In this document: one piece after another, positions 7,653 to 13,573 of the stretch
Layout: the number at the start of each line of letters is the position of its first letter
Position numbering within the stretch: the stretch's first letter is position 1
Source: CAZYWA01 sp964650975 [NCBI: uncultured bacterium]
GTDB lineage: Bacteria > JADJOY01
Length of the DNA: 14,254 bases
NCBI GenBank assembly: GCA_964650975.1
Contig: CAZYWA010000171.1
Location: forward strand, 1 to 14,254
Direction of reading: 5' to 3'
Notes under the pieces: model-generated
Databases searched by the model: none
What the model was told of the DNA's origin: nothing
What the model saw: the letters and a program-made list of their open reading frames with translations, nothing else
Program-made: the position numbers and the translations under genes

Positions 7653-8422
7653 GACGCCCTCCGCGCGCTCCTGAGGGCCTCGCGAAGCCGGTCGGCGAGC
7701 TGCGGGAACATGTCGCGCAGCGCGAGCTGCTCGGCTTCGCGGCGGTCGGCGCGCTCGTCGAGGAGCGCCCAGGGGCGGACTCTCGAGACGTGGCCTTCGC
7801 CCGAGGCGGTGGCGAGCAGCGTGCCGTCGCGGACGTCGACGGCCACCGCGTCGACTCGGGCCGCGACGTCGTGCTGGGAGCCGGGCGCCAGCCAGAACCC
7901 GACGATCGACAGGTAGAAGAGGCCGAGTGGGTTCATCCACGAATCGTCGTCAGCGGAGGCCGTGATGGCAATCGCGACGTCACCGTGGCGGCGCGCCGCG
8001 GCGAGGCGCGAGGACTTCAGGTACTCGTGGGTGGTGGCGTGCTCGTCGGGCCGCGCGAGGTCGTTGTCCGCGGTCGCGATCACGATGTCGCTCACCAGGT
8101 CGGCGTCGACCAGCCGGTCGAACGAACGGGTCATGAGCTGCTCGTCGTCCGCCGCCCACCGATACCCGAAATCCCCTCCGGGATCCACCAGGACCACGCG
8201 CACCGGCGGCGCCACCGTCACCGTGCTCTCGAGCGCGCGGCGGATGTCCGCGTCGGTGACGCTGCTCATCCAGGCCGGGCTCTTGGGTGCCACGAGCCCG
8301 GCGGCGAAGCCGTGCTCGGATCCGCACCCGGCGGCCACCCACACGCAGAGCGCGCCGAGCGGCATCCAGCGGAAACACCGGTTACCTCGATCCCACCTCG
8401 ATCGTCCCAGCCCTCGTGCCAT
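7649..8422 (-). CDS. Putative lipoprotein, rhombotarget/CsgG-like
   Basis: A 257-residue predicted lipoprotein and first gene of the five-gene operon. The n-region is Arg-rich, the hydrophobic core is LGALCVWVAAGC, and C33 is the likely lipidation site; the -3 residue is Ala, so the lipobox is not ideal. The mature part has alternating strands and helices: VRVVLVDPGG (74-83), VSDIVIATADND (110-121), DVAIAITASADD (148-159), then LGLFYLSIVGFWLAPGSQHD (166-185) and DAVAVDVRDGTLL (191-203). The last two blocks resemble, from memory, lipoproteins annotated as rhombotarget lipoproteins, and more loosely the CsgG/LpoB fold. ATG 8422 has GGGAGG about 8 nt upstream; earlier in-frame codons lie in the control region. 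Its stop overlaps the VWA start as ATGA. A role in secretion or in sensing with the downstream VWA lipoprotein and kinase is inference. Confidence 0.75.
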   Translation of the reverse strand: MARGLGRSRWDRGNRCFRWMPLGALCVWVAAGCGSEHGFAAGLVAPKSPAWMSSVTDADIRRALESTVTVAPPVRVVLVDPGGDFGYRWAADDEQLMTRSFDRLVDADLVSDIVIATADNDLARPDEHATTHEYLKSSRLAAARRHGDVAIAITASADDDSWMNPLGLFYLSIVGFWLAPGSQHDVAARVDAVAVDVRDGTLLATASGEGHVSRVRPWALLDERADRREAEQLALRDMFPQLADRLREALRSARRAS

Positions 8423-8446
8423 TTTCTTTCCCTCCCGGCGCTTCGA

Positions 8447-8460
8447 ATCGAGCGCTCGAT
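8447..8460. promoter_or_regulatory. 14-bp perfect palindrome, operator-like
   Basis: ATCGAGCGCTCGAT is a perfect palindrome without a spacer, centred about 31 bp upstream of the lipoprotein ATG at 8422 and next to another palindrome, TTCGAA (8442-8447). It could be a dimeric repressor site overlapping the promoter or a structure in the 5' leader of the operon mRNA. In a GC-rich genome, short self-complementary runs occur by chance, but 14 bp without mismatch in a 205-bp region is uncommon. Confidence 0.45.
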
Positions 8461-8512
8461 ACGTCCAAGAGAATGCCCAGGAGGGGCGCGCGAGTGGTGG
8501 GGAGGCAACCAC

Positions 8513-8533
8513 GGTTCGGTCAGGGTTCGGTCA
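8513..8533. repeat. Tandem direct repeat GGTTCGGTCA, 11-bp period
   Basis: Two identical 10-bp copies (8513-8522 and 8524-8533) are separated by one base, giving an 11-bp period, about one helical turn. OmpR/PhoB-family regulators bind such repeats as head-to-tail dimers. The repeat lies about 91 bp upstream of the operon that encodes an OmpR-family regulator and about 95 bp upstream of the M48 gene. It is a candidate site for autoregulation and for control of the protease; this is inference. Confidence 0.5.
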
Positions 8534-8627
8534 TGACGGCGATGCAGACTTCCTTGCCGGTCCCGAGGGCGGGTGCGATCTTGATTCCATTGTTGCGCTC
8601 TCCTCCGTTCTCCTGCGGGCCTCGCTC

Positions 8628-10232
8628 ATGAACCGGTCGCGGCGCGCCCGCGTCCTCGCGGTGCTGCCGGCGCTGCTTCCGGTGCTCGTCTGGGGCACCG
8701 GCTGCCCGCTGCCCGAGCACCCGCTCGACAAGCTCCAGAACGGCACCTTCTTCACGCTCACCATCGAGGACGAGCGCGAGATGGGCGAGGAGTTCCTGGC
8801 CCAGGTGGAGCAGGAGCTGCCGCTGGTCCACGACTCGGAGGTGCTGGGTTACGTGAGCGCGGTGGGCGCCGAGATCGCGCGCTCGGCGGGTCCCGGCCCG
8901 TTCCCGTTCAAGTTCTTCGTGATCCGCGACCCGCGCATCAACGCGTTCGCTGGGCCCGCGGGCATGATCTTCGTGCACACGGGGCTCTTGCTCGCGGTGC
9001 GCAGCGACGACGAGCTGGCGGCGGTGCTGTCCCACGAGAGCGGCCACGTGCGCGGGCGCCACATCGCGCTCAACGCCGAGAAGTCGCGCAAGGTGGGAAT
9101 CGCCGCGATCGCCGGAGTCCTGGCGAGCGCGGTGCTCGCGTCGACCGCCGGCGGTGGCAACGCGGCGCAGCTCGGTCAGGCGGGATTCATCGGCAGCCTG
9201 GCGGGCGCCGAGGCGTCGATCCTCCAGCACACCCGGGAGATGGAGGACGAGGCCGACCGGCAGGGGATGAAGATCCTGGCCGGCGCGGGTTACGACCCGG
9301 GCGCCATGTCGAGCTTCTTCCACCGGCTGCTGGACGAGCAGCGCAGCAGCCCGATCTTCGCGCCGCCGTATCTCCTCGACCACCCCGAGGTCGAGGCGCG
9401 CATCAGCACGGTCGAGGACATCGCCGAGCACTTGAAGCGGAATCCCGAAGCGCCGCTCGCGGCAGGCGATCTCGGCCGGGTGCAGGCGCGCACGCGGGTG
9501 ATCTCGTCGGGTCCCGCCGCCGCGGCCGTGTACTTCTCCGACCGGCTCAAGCGCAGCGACGCGACCGTCAACGACAAGCTCGGCATGGCGCTGGCGCTCA
9601 AGTCCCTGGGACGCTACCCGGAGGCCTACGATCTGATGCGCGCGGTGGTGGCGAAGGAGCCCGAGTACGCCCGCGGCTGGGGCGAGATCGGCGAGCTGCT
9701 CGAGGCGTCGCAGCGGCTCCCCGACGCCGAGGTGGCGCTCTCTCGCGCTCACAAGCTGCAAGCGGGCGATCCCGACATCGAGCGCGCGTACGGGCGCGTG
9801 CTGCGCTCGCTCGGCAAGAGGGCCGAGGCGGAGCAGATCTACCGCACCGTGGTCGAGCGCCTGCCCGACGACTCCGAGGCGCACCAGAACCTGGGCATCG
9901 TGCTCGGCGAGCAGGGGCGAGTCGGCGACGCCTCGCTCGAGCTCTCCGAGGCCGCGCTCCTCGACCACGACCGCCGGCTCGCGATCTATCACTTCCAGCA
10001 AGCGCGCGAGGCGCTCGGCAAGGACGACGAGCGCGTGAAGGCGCTCCACGACCGGATCGCCAAGGCGCACTGGCACGGTCAGGAAGAGCAGCAATCCGAC
10101 CAGCGGTCCGAGCCGACCGAGCGCGGTGGCAGATTCGAGCCCATGCGCTCGATGCACACGCTGCAGATCACCAGGCCGGCTGCTGGTTTCCCACCCGGGG
10201 CGTTCGGGATCCCCAACGCCGGTGGAGGATGA
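8628..10232 (+). CDS. BepA/YfgC-like M48 zinc metallopeptidase with TPRs
   Basis: A 534-residue periplasmic peptidase of the type that removes stalled outer-membrane proteins and assists LPS-transport protein assembly in E. coli (BepA). It has an N-terminal signal sequence ending near VWGTGC, possibly lipidated at C26 although the lipobox is poor. The M48 domain (about 40-275) has HESGH (H136, E137, H140) and EADRQG with E208 as third zinc ligand. LDHPEVEAR places H252 where BepA has its His246 switch ligand. TPR-like helix pairs follow (about 300-475), then a polar, Gly/Pro-rich tail of about 50 residues. ATG 8628 follows family length, and the long frame upstream is a shadow of the lipoprotein gene. 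No strong ribosome binding site is seen. The stop overlaps the first ATG of the deaminase. It is transcribed divergently from the envelope two-component operon. Confidence 0.93.
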   Translation: MNRSRRARVLAVLPALLPVLVWGTGCPLPEHPLDKLQNGTFFTLTIEDEREMGEEFLAQVEQELPLVHDSEVLGYVSAVGAEIARSAGPGPFPFKFFVIRDPRINAFAGPAGMIFVHTGLLLAVRSDDELAAVLSHESGHVRGRHIALNAEKSRKVGIAAIAGVLASAVLASTAGGGNAAQLGQAGFIGSLAGAEASILQHTREMEDEADRQGMKILAGAGYDPGAMSSFFHRLLDEQRSSPIFAPPYLLDHPEVEARISTVEDIAEHLKRNPEAPLAAGDLGRVQARTRVISSGPAAAAVYFSDRLKRSDATVNDKLGMALALKSLGRYPEAYDLMRAVVAKEPEYARGWGEIGELLEASQRLPDAEVALSRAHKLQAGDPDIERAYGRVLRSLGKRAEAEQIYRTVVERLPDDSEAHQNLGIVLGEQGRVGDASLELSEAALLDHDRRLAIYHFQQAREALGKDDERVKALHDRIAKAHWHGQEEQQSDQRSEPTERGGRFEPMRSMHTLQITRPAAGFPPGAFGIPNAGGG

Positions 10233-10234
10233 GG

Positions 10235-10696
10235 ATGGAGAACGCGATCGAGGTCGAGAAGCTGCCGCACGCACGCGCGAGCTGGGACCGCTACTTCATG
10301 AACATCGCCCGCGAGGTCGCGACCCGCGCCACCTGCGATCGCAAGCACGTGGGCGCGGTGATCGAGCGCGATCGCATGATCCTCTCCACCGGCTACAACG
10401 GCTCGATCCGCGGCATGCCTCACTGCGACGACGCCGGTCACATGATGGAGGCGGGGCACTGCGTGGCCACCATCCACGCCGAGGCGAACGCGATCATCCA
10501 GGCGGCGCGAAACGGCGTCGGCATCGAGGGCGCCAGCTTCTACACCACCGCGTCGCCGTGCTGGAATTGCTTCAAGATGATCGCCAACGCGGGCGTGAAG
10601 CGCATCTGCTTCGCGGAGTTCTACCGCGACGAGCGCATCTTCTCCGTGGCGCAAGCGCTCGGCATCGAGCTCGCCGAGATCCCGCTGCAAGACTGA
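10235..10696 (+). CDS. dCMP deaminase family protein
   Basis: A 153-residue zinc-dependent deaminase that converts dCMP to dUMP, feeding thymidylate synthesis (ComEB/dCMP deaminase type). The catalytic motif is HAEANAI (H81 zinc ligand, E83 proton shuttle), and PCWNCFK supplies C109 and C112. The upstream TGYNGSIRGMPHC loop is characteristic of dCMP deaminases rather than cytidine or tRNA deaminases. I chose ATG 10235 because GGAGG at 10224-10228 stands 6 nt before it. The ATG at 10229 overlaps the M48 stop as ATGA but sits directly on the binding site. Either way, translation is probably coupled to the peptidase gene. The functional link between these two genes is not obvious; they are likely just co-transcribed. 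Confidence 0.9.
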   Translation: MENAIEVEKLPHARASWDRYFMNIAREVATRATCDRKHVGAVIERDRMILSTGYNGSIRGMPHCDDAGHMMEAGHCVATIHAEANAIIQAARNGVGIEGASFYTTASPCWNCFKMIANAGVKRICFAEFYRDERIFSVAQALGIELAEIPLQD

Positions 10697-10704
10697 AGTA
10701 GCGG

Positions 10705-10722
10705 CGAGCGTCGCGGCGCTCG
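10705..10722 (+). terminator. Possible hairpin after the deaminase gene
   Basis: CGAGCG and CGCTCG form a perfect 6-bp stem with a 6-nt loop, eight bases after the deaminase stop and just before a TTGACA at 10726. There is no T-tract, so it is not a classic intrinsic terminator; it could act as a 3'-end stabiliser or a weak terminator separating the operon from topA. Confidence 0.3.
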
Positions 10723-10725
10723 TGC

Positions 10726-10754
10726 TTGACACCGGCGGGAGCGCTGGGATTGGT
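10726..10754 (+). promoter_or_regulatory. Possible topA promoter (perfect -35, weak -10)
   Basis: TTGACA at 10726-10731 is a consensus -35 hexamer and stands out in this GC-rich background. With a 17-bp spacer the -10 position would be ATTGGT (10749-10754), a poor match. Transcription would then begin only a few bases before the topA ATG at 10765, giving a nearly leaderless mRNA. This agrees with the absence of a Shine-Dalgarno sequence there. Confidence 0.3.
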
Positions 10755-10764
10755 TACGCGCGCC

Positions 10765-13536
10765 ATGGCGAAACCGCTGGTCATCGTCGAATCGCCCGCG
10801 AAGGCGCGGAAGATCGCGGGCTTCTTGGGCTCCAAGTACGTGGTCGAGTCGTCGATCGGCCACGTGCGCGATCTGCCGTCGTCGGCGGCGGAGGTGCCCG
10901 AGAAATACCAGAAGGAGAGCTGGAAGCAGCTGGGCGTCAACGTCGACGAGGATTTCGAGCCGATCTACATCGTTCCACCGAGCAAGCGGGCGCAGGTCAA
11001 GAAACTGCAAACGCTGCTCAAGAGCGCCTCGGAGCTCTATCTCGCGACCGACGAGGATCGCGAGGGCGAGGCGATCGCGTGGCATCTGAGCGAGATCCTG
11101 AAGCCCAAGGTGCCGGTCAAGCGGATGGTGTTTCACGAGATCACGGCGTCGGCGATCCGCGATGCGCTCGCCCATCCGCGCGATCTCGATCAGGGACTGG
11201 TGCAGGCGCAGGAGGCGCGGCGGATCCTCGATCGGCTCTACGGCTACGAGGTTTCACCGGTGCTGTGGCGCAAGGTGCGGCCCAAGCTCTCGGCGGGCCG
11301 CGTGCAGTCGGTGGCCACGCGTCTGATCGTGGACCGCGAGCGGGAGCGGATGAGCTTCGTCGCGGCGTCTTACTGGGACGTCGACGCGGAGCTCACGAAG
11401 CCGCCGGCGGGCGGACCGACGGTGCTGGCGCGGCTCATCGAGCTCTCCGGCAAGCGGCTCGCGAGCGGCAAGGACTTCGACGCCGACACCGGCAAGCTCA
11501 AGGAGCCGGGTGCGATCGTGTGCCTCGACGAGGCCCGCGCGCGCTCGGTCGCCGACATCCTGAGCAAGGCCACGTTCGAGGTCGCGGCGATCACCGAGCG
11601 GCCGCACACCCAGCGGCCCGCGGCGCCCTTCATCACCTCCACGCTCCAGCAGGAAGCGGGACGCAAGCTGCGCTTCAGCGCGCAGCGCACCATGTCGGTG
11701 GCGCAGCGGCTCTACGAGAACGGCTACATCACCTACATGCGTACCGACTCGACGTCGCTCTCGACGCAGGCGCTCGAAGCGGCGCGCGCGCAGGTGGTGC
11801 AGCTCTTCGGCGCCGAGTACCTCGAGCCCCAGCCGCGCCAGTACACCAAGAAGGTGCGCGGCGCGCAGGAGGCGCACGAGGCGATCCGTCCGGCGGGCGA
11901 GGCGTTCGCCACTCCCGACAGCCTGCGCCGCGAGCTCGATCGCGACGAGATCTCGCTCTACGAGCTGGTGTGGAAGCGCACCGTCGCGAGCCAGATGAAG
12001 GACGCCGAGCAGCTGCGCACCTCGGCGCGCATCGTGGCGCCCGCGGGTGAGCACGGCGAGGCGGTGCTCACGGCGTCGGGGCAGGTGACCACGTTCGCCG
12101 GCTTCCTGCGCGCCTACCACGAGGATTCCGACGATCCCGACGCCGACGACGAAGATCGCGCGCTGCCGCCGCTCGCCGAGGGCGACAAGCTCGAGCCCAG
12201 GTCGGTCGAGCCCAAGGGTCACGAGACCCAGCCGCCGGCGCGCTTCACCGAGGCGAGCCTGGTGAAGGAGCTCGAGGTGCGCGGCATCGGCCGGCCGTCG
12301 ACCTACGCCTCGATCATCCAGACCATTCAGGATCGCGGCTACGTGTGGAAGAAAGGCTCCGCGCTGGTGCCGACGCTCACCGCGTTCGCGGTGGTGAACC
12401 TGCTCGAGAAGCACTTCGCCGATCTGGTCGACTTCGACTTCACGGCGCGGATGGAGGACGACCTCGACGCGGTCGCGAACGGCGAGCAGCAAGCACGTCC
12501 GTGGCTCAGGCGTTTCTACTTCGGCGATCCCAACGCGCACGGCAAGAACGTCACCGACATGGGTCTCAAGCGCCGCGTCGGCAGCGGCTGGGAAGAGATC
12601 GACGCCCGCGAGATCAGCTCGATCCCGATCGGCAGGGATGACAAAGGTCGCGAAGTGATGGCTCGGGTCGGACGCTACGGCCCCTACGTGCAGATCGGCG
12701 ACGGCGACGAGCGCGCGAGCCTTCCCGACGACCTGCCTCCCGACGAGCTCAATCTGGCCACGGCGCTTTCGTACCTGGCGCGCGCCGCCGAGGGCGACAA
12801 GGTGCTGGGCAACGATCCCGCCAGCGGCTTGCCTGTGCTGCTGCGCGACGGTGCCTTCGGCGCTTACGTGCAGCTCGGCGAGATGGTGAAGCTCGCCAAG
12901 GGTGCCAAGCGGCCCAAGAACGCGCCCAAGCCGAAAACCGCGAGCTTGTGGCCCAACCAGCCGAAGGACTCGCTCACGCTCGAGGATGCGCTCTCGCTGC
13001 TCTCCTACCCGCGCGAGATCGGGAAGCACCCGGAGTCGGGCGAGCCGATCCTCGCCGCGTTCGGGCGCTTCGGGCCTTATCTCATGTGCGGGAAGGAAAG
13101 CCGGAGTCTCGAGGGCTACGAGCAGCTGGCGCGCATCACGGTCGACGAGGCGCTCAAGGTGCTGGCGCAACCCAAGCGCGGGCGGATGTCGGCGCGGCCG
13201 TCGATCATGAAGGCGATCGGTACGCATCCCACGAGCGGCGCGGCCGTCGAGCTCCGGAACGGGCGCTTCGGTCCGTACGTGACCGACGGGGTGGTGAACG
13301 CGTCGGTTCCCAAGGGGCGCACCGCGGAAGCGCTGACTCTCGACGACGCGTTGGCGCTGCTCGAGGCGCGCGAGGCGATGCTCCACGACATGGGCAAGGA
13401 CCCGCGCGCCGAAGGTGCGGCGGCGGCGAAGCCCGTGCGGCGTCGTGCGTCGCGCCCGCGCACGCCGCCGAGCCCGGGGACGACTCGCACCGTGCGAGCC
13501 AAGAGCTCGCGCCCCAAGCACGCGCCCGCCGGCTGA
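10765..13536 (+). CDS. topA: DNA topoisomerase I (type IA)
   Basis: A 923-residue type IA topoisomerase that relaxes negatively supercoiled DNA through a 5'-phosphotyrosine link. The TOPRIM domain has VIVESPAKA (E9) and the acidic triad in TDEDREGEA (D96, D98, E100). The catalytic tyrosine is Y324 in YITYMRTDS, and the conserved HEAIRP and GIGRPSTY segments follow (near 371 and 507). After about residue 600 the protein carries repeated Toprim_C-type modules, seen as GRYGPYVQ, GAFGAYVQ, GRFGPYLM and GRFGPYVT, each followed by an LTLxDALxLL-type helix. There are no Cys4 zinc fingers, and the protein ends in a basic, Pro/Ser-rich tail suited to DNA binding. I prefer ATG 10765 because MAKPLVIVESPAKA is the usual start; the TTG at 10726 would add 13 residues and overlaps a putative -35 box. 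It converges on trmFO with 33 bp between stop codons. Confidence 0.97.
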   Translation: MAKPLVIVESPAKARKIAGFLGSKYVVESSIGHVRDLPSSAAEVPEKYQKESWKQLGVNVDEDFEPIYIVPPSKRAQVKKLQTLLKSASELYLATDEDREGEAIAWHLSEILKPKVPVKRMVFHEITASAIRDALAHPRDLDQGLVQAQEARRILDRLYGYEVSPVLWRKVRPKLSAGRVQSVATRLIVDRERERMSFVAASYWDVDAELTKPPAGGPTVLARLIELSGKRLASGKDFDADTGKLKEPGAIVCLDEARARSVADILSKATFEVAAITERPHTQRPAAPFITSTLQQEAGRKLRFSAQRTMSVAQRLYENGYITYMRTDSTSLSTQALEAARAQVVQLFGAEYLEPQPRQYTKKVRGAQEAHEAIRPAGEAFATPDSLRRELDRDEISLYELVWKRTVASQMKDAEQLRTSARIVAPAGEHGEAVLTASGQVTTFAGFLRAYHEDSDDPDADDEDRALPPLAEGDKLEPRSVEPKGHETQPPARFTEASLVKELEVRGIGRPSTYASIIQTIQDRGYVWKKGSALVPTLTAFAVVNLLEKHFADLVDFDFTARMEDDLDAVANGEQQARPWLRRFYFGDPNAHGKNVTDMGLKRRVGSGWEEIDAREISSIPIGRDDKGREVMARVGRYGPYVQIGDGDERASLPDDLPPDELNLATALSYLARAAEGDKVLGNDPASGLPVLLRDGAFGAYVQLGEMVKLAKGAKRPKNAPKPKTASLWPNQPKDSLTLEDALSLLSYPREIGKHPESGEPILAAFGRFGPYLMCGKESRSLEGYEQLARITVDEALKVLAQPKRGRMSARPSIMKAIGTHPTSGAAVELRNGRFGPYVTDGVVNASVPKGRTAEALTLDDALALLEAREAMLHDMGKDPRAEGAAAAKPVRRRASRPRTPPSPGTTRTVRAKSSRPKHAPAG

Positions 13537-13573
13537 CCGCCGTCGGCGAGCGAGCCGGCGCGGGTACGGTCAG
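13533..13573. terminator. Inverted repeat across both stop codons of topA and trmFO
   Basis: CTGACCG (13533-13539) and CGGTCAG (13567-13573) are perfect 7-bp arms that contain the topA TGA on one strand and the trmFO TGA on the other. A second inner pair, GCCG (13539-13542) with CGGC (13556-13559), could extend the fold. It may serve as a bidirectional terminator for the convergent genes, but there is no T-tract on either side. Confidence 0.35.

Larger units (their letters stand above)
8423..8627. promoter_or_regulatory. Divergent control region between envelope operon and M48 gene
   Basis: A 205-bp region between two divergent start codons must hold the promoters for both directions unless transcripts come from further away. 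It contains the palindrome at 8447-8460 and the direct repeat at 8513-8533, listed separately. For the plus strand, TTGCCG (8554-8559) and GATCTT (8577-8582) with 17-bp spacing is a weak sigma-70-like candidate. For the minus strand I found no clear -35/-10 pair. A 32-codon frame at 8533-8631 ends in ATGA at the M48 start. Confidence 0.6.

Noticed and set aside
7962-8627. Extension of the M48 frame upstream of ATG 8628
   Set aside because: The added residues are the reverse shadow of the lipoprotein gene, and the signal sequence begins at ATG 8628.
8520-10274. Open frame of about 584 codons on the minus strand opposite the M48 peptidase
   Set aside because: Arg/His/Glu-rich shadow without motifs; it would also occupy the divergent control region.
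11254-13521. Long open frame of about 755 codons on the minus strand opposite topA
   Set aside because: It is the antisense shadow of a GC-rich gene; its translation is dominated by Arg, Ala, Leu and His with no recognisable domain, while the plus strand encodes an unmistakable topoisomerase.
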